The notes beneath the pieces are model-generated. The model worked only from the letters and a program-made list of their open reading frames with translations, made no database searches and had not been told where the DNA came from. Below, in pieces: positions 17,800 to 26,794 of a stretch of DNA of 64,000 bases. Origin of the DNA: Kaistia algarum (lineage in GTDB: Bacteria; Pseudomonadota; Alphaproteobacteria; Rhizobiales; Kaistiaceae); the NCBI RefSeq assembly GCF_026343945.1, contig NZ_JAPKNJ010000001.1, positions 868,001 to 932,000 on the forward strand. Direction: 5' to 3'. Made by a program: the position numbers and the translations under genes. Numbering within the stretch: position 1 is the first letter of the stretch; every line of letters begins with the position of its first letter.

Positions 17800-17817
17800 A
17801 TCCCTGTATACAGGGAT
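17800..17817. promoter_or_regulatory. Perfect palindrome, candidate GntR operator
   Basis: ATCCCTGTATACAGGGAT, a perfect 18-bp palindrome immediately upstream of the class II aldolase gene. Its CTGTATAC core recurs upstream of the GntR/FCD gene at 16047-16060. Confidence 0.6.
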
Positions 17818-17974
17818 AGAGGACACTTCGCGGCGTTGCAACGGGGTATGACAGAGTTCGTGAGCGCGGAGGGGATGGCAATCACGCGGGCACGCCGCGC
17901 GGACCGGTCTTGCCGGGACACCTCTCTCGCCCGATCGGGGTCACTTGACGAAAGCCGGCATGCTCGACATGACT

Positions 17975-17990
17975 ACTTGTCGAGTCAAGT
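17975..17990. promoter_or_regulatory. Candidate operator upstream of second FGGY kinase
   Basis: ACTTGTCGAGTCAAGT, an inverted repeat with ACTTG/CAAGT arms, 6 bases before the kinase ATG. The TTGTC start and flanking CAAG resemble the TTGTCCnnACAAG sites at 26648 and 28003, suggesting the same UTRA regulator. Confidence 0.4.
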
Positions 17991-17996
17991 AAACAA

Positions 17997-19529
17997 ATGG
18001 GGTGCGCCGTGGGCGGCTATGTTCTGGGGCTCGATGTCGGTACGTCGGTGACGAAGGCGGCCTTGTTCGATCGCGACGGACGCGAGATCGGTTCCAGCGG
18101 ACGGCGCACTTCCGTGCACTCGCCCCATCCCGGATGGTACGAGATGGACGCCGAGAGCCTGTTCGCCGCCGCCGCCGGAGCCTGCCGCGAGGCGCTCGCG
18201 ACCACGGGCATCGGCGCCGCCTATGTCGAAGGCCTTGCCATTTCGGGCGTCATGATCGGTGGCTGGCTGATCGATGCCGTCGACACGGTGCTGCGTCCGG
18301 GCATCCTGTGGAACGACGGCCGCGCCCAGGGCCTGCTCGACCGTCTGGTCGCCGCCAATCCGGCGTTGATGTCGCAGCTTTTCGACAGTTCCGGACAGGT
18401 CATGCAGCTCGGCTGCACGCTGCCCGTGCTGGCCTGGCTGGCCGAGAACGAGCCACATCACGTCGCCGCTGCACATAGCATCCTGACCGCCAAGGATTAT
18501 CTGCGCCTGCGTTTGACCGGCCATGTTGGCACCGAGGAAACCGACGCGGCGATCGCGCCGGGCAGCGCCAGCGGGCGCGGCTTCAATCCGGCGCTGCTCG
18601 AGCTTTTCGGCATCGAGTGTCATGCCGGCCTGCTACCGGAGGTGAGACCGTCCGAAGCCATGGCCGGCACGCTCCTGCCGGCCGCCGCCGAAGCGCTCGG
18701 CCTTCGCGCCGGAACGCCCGTCGCCATGGGCGCCGGCGACCTACCGGCCTGCGTACTCGGCGCGGGCGCCGTCGATGCCGGCATCGCATGTTCGGTCGTC
18801 GGCACGACCTGCCTCAACGGCGTGGTCTCGGAGGCGCCGGTGTTCACGCCGCGCGACATGGGGATCCTCTTCACCGTGCCGGGCCATCTCTGGATCAAGA
18901 CGATGGTGAACGTCGCCGGGACGACCAATCTCGACTGGGCGCTCACCGCGCTCTGCCCGGATCTCGCCGGCCGGCCGGACGCCTATGAGATGCTGGCGGA
19001 GCTCGCAGCATCCAGTCCGCCGGGCGCGGACGGCGCCGGCTATGTGCCGTATCTCTCGCATATCGGCATCATCGCGCCGCGGCTGGAGCCCGGCGCCCGC
19101 GCCGGTTTCTTCGGTCTCAATCCCGATCACGGCCGGTCCGATCTCGTCCGTTCGGTCTATGAGGGCCTCGCTTATGCGATCCGCGACTGTTTTGAACGCA
19201 TCGGCCGGCCCATCTCCGCCATCCGCCTCGTCGGCGGCGCTTCGCGCAGCCCGTTCTGGGCGCAGATGATCGCCGACATTACGGGCGTGCCAGTCGAAGT
19301 GCCCGAGGGCAGCGAATTCGGCGCCAAGGGCGCGGCGCTCCTGGCCGCCACCGCGATCGGCTGGTTCCCCGACATCCGCACGGCCTGCCGCGCGACCTAT
19401 CGCACGCGCCGCCGGCACGAACCGGACGCCACAACAGCCGCCGCCTATGAACAGGGCTTCCAGCGCTTCCGCCTCGCCTCCGACGCCTTGCTCGACCGCG
19501 TCGCGCCGAGCTATCGGGTGGAGGCGTAG
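17997..19529 (+). CDS. FGGY-family carbohydrate kinase
   Basis: A 510-residue ATP-dependent sugar kinase with the N-terminal loop GLDVGTSVTK (about residues 11-20) and C-terminal VGGASRSPFWAQMIADI (about residue 408). Only distantly like the kinase at 7232, so not a recent duplicate. The ATG at 17997 lacks a good ribosome-binding site; a GTG at 18009, after GGGG, is a realistic alternative and would begin VGGYVLGLD. The gene converges on the minus-strand UTRA-regulated operon (19586-27979) and carries a similar operator, so it probably phosphorylates the sugar that operon imports or processes. Confidence 0.88.
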   Translation: MGCAVGGYVLGLDVGTSVTKAALFDRDGREIGSSGRRTSVHSPHPGWYEMDAESLFAAAAGACREALATTGIGAAYVEGLAISGVMIGGWLIDAVDTVLRPGILWNDGRAQGLLDRLVAANPALMSQLFDSSGQVMQLGCTLPVLAWLAENEPHHVAAAHSILTAKDYLRLRLTGHVGTEETDAAIAPGSASGRGFNPALLELFGIECHAGLLPEVRPSEAMAGTLLPAAAEALGLRAGTPVAMGAGDLPACVLGAGAVDAGIACSVVGTTCLNGVVSEAPVFTPRDMGILFTVPGHLWIKTMVNVAGTTNLDWALTALCPDLAGRPDAYEMLAELAASSPPGADGAGYVPYLSHIGIIAPRLEPGARAGFFGLNPDHGRSDLVRSVYEGLAYAIRDCFERIGRPISAIRLVGGASRSPFWAQMIADITGVPVEVPEGSEFGAKGAALLAATAIGWFPDIRTACRATYRTRRRHEPDATTAAAYEQGFQRFRLASDALLDRVAPSYRVEA

Positions 19530-19538
19530 CGGGCCTTG

Positions 19539-19555
19539 AACCCGCCCCTGGAGGG
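19539..19555. repeat. Copy of dispersed AACCCGCCCCTGGAGGG repeat
   Basis: AACCCGCCCCTGGAGGG in the gap between the convergent kinase and regulator genes; the same string is found on the minus strand at 26746-26762 and a partial copy at about 6057. Dispersed intergenic element. Confidence 0.5.
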
Positions 19556-19585
19556 CCGGACTAATTCCCAGCCTCCCATCGCCCC

Positions 19586-20380
19586 CTAAAAATCCCCGAA
19601 CCCGACGCTGTAGGCCCAGGGGTCGGCCGGGAGTTGGGGTTTGTCGATGCGGTCGGCGCCGATCTGCGAGATCGATATGTCGAGCGGGACCGGCAGCATC
19701 TCGATGACCGACAGCTCGATCGGCGAGCCTTCCTGGTCATAGGCGCGCCGCTCGGCGACGAAGATCGCCGCGCCCGGGGCGAGGCCGAGCCGTTCGGCCG
19801 TGGCGGGGGTCGCAATCACGGGACGGTAGCTGTCCTCGGCATGCACGACGGTGCGGCCGTAGCGGCGACGGATTGTGTCGTAGAGGCCGCGGTCGAGATG
19901 CGACAGTTCGATCCCTTCGAGCAGATGCGCGTTGAGCAGCGTGTTGGCGATCGCCAGCGGCCGTTCGTCGCCCATGACGAGGCGGACATGGCGATAGACG
20001 GATGCACCTTCGGGCAGGCCGAAGAAGGCCGCCGCTTCCGGGGGCGCCGGCTCGGCGCCGCTGGCGAGGACGCGATAGGAGACCTTGAGGCCCTGAGCCT
20101 TTATGCCGTCGGTGATCGAGGTGATGGCGCGGTAGCGCTTGGCGACGGCGCTGTGATTGACGAAGGTGCCCGTGCCCTGATGGCGGCCGAGCAGCCCTTC
20201 CTGCACCAGGATCTCCAGCGCCTGCTGGATCGTGCGGCGCGAGACCTTGAACTCCTGGACCAGCTTAAGCTCGCCGTCGATCTTGTCCTTGTAGTAGCCC
20301 GAAAGGATCCGCGCGCGCAGCGTCTCGGCGATCTGGATGTAGATCGGACGGTGATCGCGCGCGGCGACGTCGGCTTTCAA
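19586..20380 (-). CDS. GntR-family regulator, HutC/UTRA subfamily
   Basis: A 264-residue regulator with an N-terminal winged helix (about residues 12-78: YIQIAETLRARILSG, SRRTIQQALEILVQEGLL, GTGTFV) and a C-terminal UTRA sensing domain (about residues 95-245) that usually binds a sugar phosphate or related metabolite. It is the last gene of the minus-strand operon that starts at 27979. Palindromic TTGTCCnnACAAG sites of the kind UTRA regulators use are found at 26648 and 28003 before two promoters of the same operon, and a related one at 17975. Confidence 0.9.
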   Translation of the reverse strand: MKADVAARDHRPIYIQIAETLRARILSGYYKDKIDGELKLVQEFKVSRRTIQQALEILVQEGLLGRHQGTGTFVNHSAVAKRYRAITSITDGIKAQGLKVSYRVLASGAEPAPPEAAAFFGLPEGASVYRHVRLVMGDERPLAIANTLLNAHLLEGIELSHLDRGLYDTIRRRYGRTVVHAEDSYRPVIATPATAERLGLAPGAAIFVAERRAYDQEGSPIELSVIEMLPVPLDISISQIGADRIDKPQLPADPWAYSVGFGDF

Positions 20381-20395
20381 CGGAACTCCCCCAGT

Positions 20396-21157
20396 CTAGT
20401 CCTTCTCGGACTGGCGAGCATAGAGCGCGGCGACGAGTTCGGCCATGCGCGCGAGCACGGCGTCGAGGATTATCCTGCCCTTTTCGGCGCTCGCCGCGGT
20501 CGCGTCGCCGAGCACCGGGCTCGCCGAGAACTCGCTCCAGCGATAGGGGATCTCGGCGAAATCATCCGGGAAGGCCGGATAGTTGGCGATCGCCTGGTCC
20601 ATGCGCACCGCCTCCGGTGCCATGTGCAGCATGTAGGAGGTCTCGATCTCGCAGGCATGCATATAGGCGGGATGGGCGGCGGGTTTCTCGCGCACGGCGC
20701 GGGTCGGCTCGGCGGCGCCGGGATAATTGAACAGCGCCAGCGTCACCCCCTCCTCGCGGAGGCGGCGCTGCGCGTCGCGGATCGCGGTGACATTGCCGTA
20801 ATGGGCGTTCACGACGGCGATCGAGACCACGCCCTTCGCCTTCAGCGATTGCCCGATCTCGACCAATGTCCGCGACACGGTCTCGTTGGAGATCGAGATC
20901 GACGCCGCCTGGTCGGCCAGCGACCAGACCTGGCCGAAGGGCAGCAGCGGCAGCAGCATGACCGGCGTCGCGCCGGCGATCCGCTCGACCAGCGCCGCGG
21001 CGAGGCGGCGGGCGAGGATATTGTCGGTGCCGGCGGGCAAATGATCGCCATGTGCCTCGACGGCGCCGATCGGCAGCAGCGCCACCGGCCGCTCCGCGAT
21101 CAGCGCGCGCGCCTCGGTGTCATTGAGGGTCTCGATATCGACTTTGGGAACGGACAC
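20396..21157 (-). CDS. Creatininase-family amidohydrolase
   Basis: A 253-residue enzyme of the creatininase fold, whose members hydrolyse cyclic or linear amides at a two-metal site. Metal ligands are visible as Glu34, His36 and Asp45 (AVEAHGDHLPAGTD), the His in NAHYGN (about residue 119) and the Glu in HACEIETSYM. The frame is open far upstream, but only over the phosphotriesterase gene; GTG 21157 has GAGG 6 bases before it and begins 8 bases after that gene's stop. Next to the phosphotriesterase-family gene, it may open a lactone or lactam derived from the imported sugar; this is inferred. Confidence 0.87.
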   Translation of the reverse strand: MSVPKVDIETLNDTEARALIAERPVALLPIGAVEAHGDHLPAGTDNILARRLAAALVERIAGATPVMLLPLLPFGQVWSLADQAASISISNETVSRTLVEIGQSLKAKGVVSIAVVNAHYGNVTAIRDAQRRLREEGVTLALFNYPGAAEPTRAVREKPAAHPAYMHACEIETSYMLHMAPEAVRMDQAIANYPAFPDDFAEIPYRWSEFSASPVLGDATAASAEKGRIILDAVLARMAELVAALYARQSEKD

Positions 21158-21165
21158 AATGCGCC

Positions 21166-22137
21166 TCAGCTCGTGAACGCGAAGGCGCGCTGCGGATTCT
21201 CGACCATGAAGGTATGGATCAGCTTGGCTCCGTCGAAGCCGGCCTCGCCTGCCTCCTCGATGAAGCGCGGCACCCAGCTCTCCAGGATATAGCCGAGGCC
21301 GAGGCCGCCTTCGCCATAGTTGCGATACATGGTCCGCCGCGCGATGTCGCCGCCGATCATGATCTGCTTCTCGTGGCCACGCGCGGCCAGCTTGAGGATG
21401 CAGTCGATCAGCACGCTTTCGGGGTGATACTTGATGCGCGAGATGCCGTCGAAGCACATGAAGACGCCGGTCTCCGCCGCCTTGCGATGCACCCACGGGT
21501 CCGGGTTGCGGTCGACATGGGCTATGGTGAGGCGGGTCGGGTCGACGCCCTCCGCCTTCACGATCGCAAGCTGCTCCAGGATCAGCGTGCCGAGCTCGGT
21601 GTGCGAATGGATCGGCGCGCCGGTCTCCTTGTGCGCGTCGAGCGCCGCGCGCATCGCCTTGTCCTCGGCCTCGGAGATCGTGTTGTAGCCGGTGCCGAAC
21701 TTGACGACGCCGCCCTTCAGGTTCGTGCCGTCGAGGCCGGTCGTGACCTCGCTTGCAATATGGGCGGCGAGTTCGGCGCGGCTCTTCCCGTCGATGAAGG
21801 CCTGGAAGGTCCGCCCGTCCTTCATGTGGCCGGGCCACATCACCGCCTTGTTGAAGCCGGCGGTGGCGATGATCTTGATGCCGGTCCGGTCGGAGATCGC
21901 CTTCAGCGCGACGGGATCGCGGCCATAGTCGATCGCGGTGGCGTCATAGACGGCCTGGCCGCCGGCCTTCACGAACAGTTCGACATCCTTGATCGACGCT
22001 TCGAGGTCGTCGATCAGGAAATCCGTCTGCCCCTTCTCCTTCCAGAGCGGGGGAATGCAGAAGAGATGGTCATGCGCATAGGTGAGCCCGAGATCCCTCG
22101 GGTCGATGTCGCCGGAGAGCGTGCGGATGAAGCTCAT
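21166..22137 (-). CDS. Phosphotriesterase-family metal-dependent hydrolase
   Basis: A 323-residue TIM-barrel hydrolase. The full binuclear set is present: His22 and His24 (AHDHLF), a carbamylatable Lys146 (GGVVKFGTG), His177/His179 (IHSHTE), His207 (IAHVDRN) and Asp264 (GGDIARR). Most environmental members act as lactonases on sugar lactones or on phosphosugar lactones rather than on phosphotriesters. It overlaps the upstream permease by 4 bases (ATGA), firmly in the operon of importer 3, which suggests that its substrate comes from the imported compound. Confidence 0.92.
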   Translation of the reverse strand: MSFIRTLSGDIDPRDLGLTYAHDHLFCIPPLWKEKGQTDFLIDDLEASIKDVELFVKAGGQAVYDATAIDYGRDPVALKAISDRTGIKIIATAGFNKAVMWPGHMKDGRTFQAFIDGKSRAELAAHIASEVTTGLDGTNLKGGVVKFGTGYNTISEAEDKAMRAALDAHKETGAPIHSHTELGTLILEQLAIVKAEGVDPTRLTIAHVDRNPDPWVHRKAAETGVFMCFDGISRIKYHPESVLIDCILKLAARGHEKQIMIGGDIARRTMYRNYGEGGLGLGYILESWVPRFIEEAGEAGFDGAKLIHTFMVENPQRAFAFTS

Positions 22138-23093
22138 GAGGACCTCCCTTTCCTGAAACTGGCGAGCGCGAGGGCGAGCACGATGATGCCGCCCTGCACG
22201 ATGAACTTGGCGGCCGGCGGCAGCGCCAGCAGATAAAGCAGGCTCTGCACGACGAACAGGATCAGAGCGCCGGCCATGGCGCCGAGCGGCAGGAAGACGC
22301 CGCCCGAGAACAGCGCGCCGCCGATGACGGCAGCCGCGATCGAATCGAGCGTGAAGCCATTGCCGACGCCGATCGAGGCCATGCCGGTGATCGCCGAAAG
22401 CAGGATCCCGCCCGTCGCCGCGAGCAGGCTGCAGAGCACGAAGGAGAGCACGATCAGCCCGTCCGAAGGGATGCCGCTGTGGCGGGCCGCAACGAGATTG
22501 GCACCGGACAGGATCATCTTACGGCCGAGCATGGTGTAGTGCACCAGCAGCATCAGCCCGACGAGCAGGACCAGCCAGATCAGCGCCGAATACGGCACGA
22601 TGCCGAAGAACCAGCCTTCGGTCACGACGCGGAATCCGGCCGGCACCGCACCGCGCGGCGAGCCGCCGGTGAAGAAGACGACGAGGCCGGCGACGATCAT
22701 CGAGGTGGCGAGCGTCGCGAGGAAGGCCGGGATCTTCAGCTTGGTCGCCATGAGGCCGTTGGCGAGGCCGACCAGCGCACCGGCACCGAGCGTCAGCGTG
22801 ATGGCCGGCACGATGTTGGCCATGTCGCCATTGAACGTCGCGCAGAGCACGATATTGGCCATCGAAGCCGTCGCCCCGACCGAAAGGTCGAGCCGGCCCA
22901 TCATCAGCACCAGCGCCTGGCCGAGCACGACGACGCCGAGCGGCGCCGCCTGGCGGATATTGTCGAGCAGCAGCAACGGCGAGAAGATCCGCGCCGAGAC
23001 GAAGAAGGCGATGAGCAGCAGCACGAGAAGCGCGAGGGCGCGCAGGCTCGCCGGCGCCGGCTTCATGCGGACGAGATAGGCATTCGCGCTCAT
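22134..23093 (-). CDS. Ribose-type ABC transporter permease (first of a pair)
   Basis: A 319-residue inner-membrane permease of the RbsC/AraH family with about eight to ten hydrophobic segments and the family stretch LVLMMGRLDLSVGATASMANIVL (about residues 67-89), followed by FTLDSIAAAVIGGALFSGG near residue 240. The ATG at 23093 overlaps the other permease stop (ATGA). Two different RbsC-type permeases in one operon indicate a heterodimeric channel. Confidence 0.93.
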   Translation of the reverse strand: MSANAYLVRMKPAPASLRALALLVLLLIAFFVSARIFSPLLLLDNIRQAAPLGVVVLGQALVLMMGRLDLSVGATASMANIVLCATFNGDMANIVPAITLTLGAGALVGLANGLMATKLKIPAFLATLATSMIVAGLVVFFTGGSPRGAVPAGFRVVTEGWFFGIVPYSALIWLVLLVGLMLLVHYTMLGRKMILSGANLVAARHSGIPSDGLIVLSFVLCSLLAATGGILLSAITGMASIGVGNGFTLDSIAAAVIGGALFSGGVFLPLGAMAGALILFVVQSLLYLLALPPAAKFIVQGGIIVLALALASFRKGRSS

Positions 23094-24034
23094 GCGCTCC
23101 TCCGGGCTGCGCCGCGCATGAACAGCATCAGCGCGACGACGAAGATCAGGCCCTTGGCGATCTGCTGCAGGTTCGGATCGAGTTCGAGCAGGTTGAAGGC
23201 GTTGGCGATGAGGACGAGCGCGATCGAGCCGGCGAGGACGCCGAGCACGCCGCCGCGTCCCCCGGTGAGCGCCACGCCGCCCAGCACGGCCGCCGCGATC
23301 GCGTCGAGCGTGAAACTGTCGCCGATCAGCGGATCGCCGGACAGGATCTTGATGCCGACCGCGACGCCCGCCGCCGCCGAGAAGAAGCCCGAGAGCAGGA
23401 AGACCGACCACTCGACGCGCCTGACGTCGACGCCATTGGCATAGGCCGCGCGCTCGTCGGAGCCGAGCGCATAGATGCGCCGGCCGAAGCGCGTGAATCC
23501 GAGCACGATGAAGGCAAGCGCGAATACGGCGACGATGACGGCGAGCGGCCACCCGACGAGGAGGTCCTGCCCGTAGAAGAGATCGTAGAATCCGTAATCG
23601 ACCTCGCCGCCCGGCGAGGGCAGCAACAGCATGGCGACGCCCTTCACGACGGCCGCGGTGGCGAGCGTCATGATCAGCGGGTTGATGCGCAGCCAGATCA
23701 CGCCGGCGGCATTGACCGCACCGCAGGCGAGGCCGGCTGCCAGCACCAGCGGGATGGCGAGCCAGCCGAGCTCGTTCGAGGTGGTGGCGAGGATTGCCGT
23801 GGCGAGGCTGATGATCGAGCCGACGGAGAGATCGATCCGGCCCGCGAACAGGACGAAGGCCTGGCCGAGCGCGGTGAGCGCCAGCGGCAGCACACGATTG
23901 ACGAGATTGCCGAGATTGCCGGCGGCGAAGAAATCGCCCGACCAGATCGCGGCGACGGCGACGACCGCGGCGGCCAGCAGCAGCGCCGGCAGGCCGAGCA
24001 GCAGGTTGATGCGGAGCGAGCCCCTAGGCAGCAT
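23090..24034 (-). CDS. Ribose-type ABC transporter permease (second of a pair)
   Basis: A 314-residue RbsC-family permease with LFAGRIDLSVGSIISLATAIL near residue 62 and FTLDAIAAAVLGGVALTGGRGG near residue 240, the conserved family segment. It overlaps the upstream ATPase gene by 11 bases and the downstream permease by 4, so the ATPase and both permeases are translationally coupled. Confidence 0.93.
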   Translation of the reverse strand: MLPRGSLRINLLLGLPALLLAAAVVAVAAIWSGDFFAAGNLGNLVNRVLPLALTALGQAFVLFAGRIDLSVGSIISLATAILATTSNELGWLAIPLVLAAGLACGAVNAAGVIWLRINPLIMTLATAAVVKGVAMLLLPSPGGEVDYGFYDLFYGQDLLVGWPLAVIVAVFALAFIVLGFTRFGRRIYALGSDERAAYANGVDVRRVEWSVFLLSGFFSAAAGVAVGIKILSGDPLIGDSFTLDAIAAAVLGGVALTGGRGGVLGVLAGSIALVLIANAFNLLELDPNLQQIAKGLIFVVALMLFMRGAARRSA

Positions 24035-25577
24035 GGCCGAGCACTCCTTCGGGACCGGCGGCGAGGCGCATGATCGCTTCTTCAGAGAAGTCGGAGCGCT
24101 CCAGCGTGCCGGTCACGGCGCCTTCGAACAGAACCTGGATGCGATCGGAGAGGCCGATCAGTTCCAGCATGTCGGCGCTGATCAGGATGACGGCGACGCC
24201 CTGCGCCGAGAGTTCGCCGACAAGGCGGTAGATCTCGGTCTTGGCGCCGACATCGACGCCCTTCGTCGGCTCGTAGAGCACGAGCACCTTGGGCGTTTCG
24301 GCCAGCCAGCGCGCGAACACGACCTTCTGCTGGTTGCCGCCGGAGAGCTGGCGCACGGGCTGCTCGATGCCGGTGGTGCGGATCGCGAAGCGGCGCCGCG
24401 CCTCCTCCGCGAAGGTCTGTTCGAGTTGCTGACGCAGCCAGCCCCAGCGGCTCTTCTGCGACAGCGCGAACAGGCTGACATTCATGCGAACCGGCAGGTC
24501 GAGCGCGAGGCCTTCATGCTTGCGGTCGTCGGGGATCGAGGCGATGCCGGCGGCGATGCCGCGCGAGACGGACGAGATCGGCACCGCCTTGCCGTCTATC
24601 GCGATCGTTCCGCTGGTGAATGGCGCGATGCCGGAAAGCGCGCGGGCGAGCGGGCGCTGCCCCTGCCCTTCGAGACCGGCGAAACCGATGATCTCGCCGG
24701 CACGCACGCCCAGCGTCAGCGGCTTCAGCCCCGGGGCGACGGCGCCTTCGAGCGCGAGGCGGACCGGCTTGTCGGTGAAGGTCGCCGGGCGCGGTGGGAA
24801 TATGTCGGTGAGCGTGCGCCCGACCATGGCGCGGATCAGATCGTCGCGGGTGAAGCCGCCGCGGACGGCGTCGAGGGTCAGCGTGCCGTCCTTCAGCACG
24901 ACGGCGTGGTCGGCGGCCTGCATCACCTCGTCGAGGCGATGCGAGATAAAGATAACCGAGCCGCCGCCCTCTTTGATGCGGTCCATCGCCTTCAGCACGA
25001 GATCGGTCTCGTGCGAGGACAGCGAGGCGGTGGGTTCGTCGAGGATTAAGAGGCGCGGCTTCTGACGGACAGCGCGCGCGATCTCCAGCATCTGCCGTTC
25101 GGCGGCGGAGAGCTCGGCGCCGAGGCGATCGGCCTTGAGCGCAAAGCCGAGATCGGCGAGCAGCGCTTCCGTGTCCCAGTTCAGGCGCTTCTGGCTGATG
25201 AGCCCGAGCAGGCTGCGCGGTTCGTTGCCGAAAAAGAGGTTCTCCGCGACGGTCAGGTCCGGCAGGATCGCCGTTTCCTGAAGGGCGAGCGCGACGCCGG
25301 CCTTGCTCGCAGCGCGCGGCGAGGCAGGGCGATAGGCCGCCCCGTCCAGCATCAAGGAGCCGCCATCGGGCGGAAAGGTGCCGGCGCAGATATGCATCAG
25401 CGTCGACTTGCCGGCGCCGTTCTCGCCGACGAGGGAAACCACCTCGCCGGCGCGAACGGAAAAGGACACGTCCCGCAGCACCAGATTGCTGCCGAAGGAC
25501 TTCGACACGCCGGAGACAGCGAGCCGCGGCAGCGCGGCGGCGGAATTCGGCGATTGCGGGGACGTGGACTTCATCAT
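24024..25577 (-). CDS. Ribose-type ABC transporter ATPase with two nucleotide-binding domains
   Basis: A 517-residue double ATPase of the RbsA/MglA class. Domain 1 has Walker A GENGAGKST (about residues 54-62), a loose signature LSAAERQMLEIARAV and Walker B LLILDEPTASLS. Domain 2 has the usual degenerate Walker A (GLEGQGQRPLARAL) and signature LSGGNQQKVVFARWL, but its Walker B reads VLVLYEPTKGVDVG, with Tyr where Asp is normal (codon TAC). It starts 2 bases after the binding-protein stop. Confidence 0.93.
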   Translation of the reverse strand: MMKSTSPQSPNSAAALPRLAVSGVSKSFGSNLVLRDVSFSVRAGEVVSLVGENGAGKSTLMHICAGTFPPDGGSLMLDGAAYRPASPRAASKAGVALALQETAILPDLTVAENLFFGNEPRSLLGLISQKRLNWDTEALLADLGFALKADRLGAELSAAERQMLEIARAVRQKPRLLILDEPTASLSSHETDLVLKAMDRIKEGGGSVIFISHRLDEVMQAADHAVVLKDGTLTLDAVRGGFTRDDLIRAMVGRTLTDIFPPRPATFTDKPVRLALEGAVAPGLKPLTLGVRAGEIIGFAGLEGQGQRPLARALSGIAPFTSGTIAIDGKAVPISSVSRGIAAGIASIPDDRKHEGLALDLPVRMNVSLFALSQKSRWGWLRQQLEQTFAEEARRRFAIRTTGIEQPVRQLSGGNQQKVVFARWLAETPKVLVLYEPTKGVDVGAKTEIYRLVGELSAQGVAVILISADMLELIGLSDRIQVLFEGAVTGTLERSDFSEEAIMRLAAGPEGVLGHAA

Positions 25578-25579
25578 GG

Positions 25580-26584
25580 TCAGTTGGCGAAGATCGCCTT
25601 GACCTGGTCGTCGGTGAGGCGCGTGCCGGCCCAGAAGGAATCCGACAGTTCCGGCTTCACGAACTTGTCGAGGTCGGCCGCGGTGATGGTCGGAACCGGC
25701 AGGATCATGTCCTTTTCGACCTTCTCGCCGTTCAGGAGCTTGATCGTGACGATCAGCGCCTCGGAGCCGAGCCAGGTCGGCTTGGACGTGCCGATCGAAT
25801 CGAAACCCTTGCCCTCGAGCGCCTTCCAGCGCTTCAGATAGCCGTTATTGTCCTCGCCGGTCATCGGCACGAGCGGACGCTGCGCCGCCTCGAAGGCATC
25901 GATCGCGCCGAGCGTCATCGCGCCGCCCTGCGACCAGACGCCGTCGATCTTTGGGTTGGCGGCGAGGAGGTTCGAGACGGCCTGCTTGCCCTGCGCATAA
26001 TCCCACGACGCGTTGACGGCCGCGACGATCTTGATGTCCGGATATTTGTCGAAGACTTCCTTCGCGCCCTTGAAGCGGTCGTCGCTGGTCGAGAGGCCAG
26101 CGATGCCGTTCAGGACGATGATGTCGCCCTTGCCGTTCAGCTGCTTGACCAGCCACTCGGCGCCGGCGCGGCCGAAGGCGACGTCGTCGACGGTGACGAG
26201 CGCGTCATAGTCCTGCGACTTGATGGTTGAGGCGAGCAGGATGACCTTGATGCCGGCCGCCCGCGCCTTCTTCAGCGCCGGGATCAGCGCGGTCGGCGAA
26301 GTCGGCGTCGTGATGATCGCGTCGACCTTCTTGGTGATCAGGTCTTCGATATTGGCGATCTGCTTCTGCGTGTCGCCAGCCGATTCGACATAGACGACGT
26401 CGACCTGGTCCTTGTGCTTCTCGGCTTCGGCCTTGAACTCGGCCGCGAGCTGGACCGACCAGCTGTTGCCCATGAAATAGTTATCGTAGCCGATCGTATA
26501 TTTCTTCTCGGCCGCGAAGGCCGCGCTCGTCAGTCCGGCCGTCAGCACGGCGGCGGAGACGAGTGTCCGAATTCCCTTGTTCAT
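25580..26584 (-). CDS. Ribose-type ABC transporter periplasmic binding protein
   Basis: A 334-residue sugar-binding protein (periplasmic-binding type 4, RbsB-like). Signal peptide about residues 1-24 (cleavage after AFA), then YTIGYDNYFMGNSWSVQLAAEF, a typical first-lobe start, and VDAIITTPTSPTALIPALKKARAAGIKVILL. ATG 26584 follows AGAGGG; the frame is open to 26659 but that extension lacks a signal. A candidate UTRA operator lies 64 bases upstream. No hairpin separates it from the ATPase gene, unlike most importers in this window. Confidence 0.93.
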   Translation of the reverse strand: MNKGIRTLVSAAVLTAGLTSAAFAAEKKYTIGYDNYFMGNSWSVQLAAEFKAEAEKHKDQVDVVYVESAGDTQKQIANIEDLITKKVDAIITTPTSPTALIPALKKARAAGIKVILLASTIKSQDYDALVTVDDVAFGRAGAEWLVKQLNGKGDIIVLNGIAGLSTSDDRFKGAKEVFDKYPDIKIVAAVNASWDYAQGKQAVSNLLAANPKIDGVWSQGGAMTLGAIDAFEAAQRPLVPMTGEDNNGYLKRWKALEGKGFDSIGTSKPTWLGSEALIVTIKLLNGEKVEKDMILPVPTITAADLDKFVKPELSDSFWAGTRLTDDQVKAIFAN

Positions 26585-26647
26585 CTTCAAACCCTCTAGC
26601 TGTTTGCGCGCGGCCCTATGGCAGCCTTCAGCACCCGAGATGCTAAC

Positions 26648-26666
26648 TTGTCCATACAAGGAGTCA
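26648..26666. promoter_or_regulatory. Candidate UTRA-regulator operator before binding-protein gene
   Basis: TTGTCCATACAAGGAGTCA. The core CTTGT-CCAT-ACAAG is an inverted repeat, and an outer AACTTG...CAAGTT pair encloses it. The sequence TTGTCCnnACAAGGAGnCA recurs at 28003-28021. Confidence 0.55.
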
Positions 26667-26739
26667 AGTTGGCAGTGCTTGATTTGTGGGCGTTGTGGAA
26701 AGCGTCTGCTTGTTGGGCAAGGAGGAGCGGACTTCCCTT

Positions 26740-26762
26740 AACCCGCCCTCCAGGGGCGGGTT
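26740..26762. repeat. Dispersed palindrome AACCCGCCC..GGGCGGGTT, possible terminator
   Basis: Perfect 9-bp stem with a 5-base loop, in the 210-base gap downstream of the TIM-barrel gene and upstream of the binding-protein gene. Shares its sequence with the copy at 19539-19555. It could attenuate transcription between the two genes. Confidence 0.5.
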
Positions 26763-26794
26763 GGAGAAGAGGCCGGCTCCGCGACGGCGGGCGT

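Noticed and set aside
20396..21838. Extended creatininase-family frame of 480 codons
   Set aside because: The extension overlaps the phosphotriesterase gene and has no family similarity; a GTG start at 21157 with GAGG fits.
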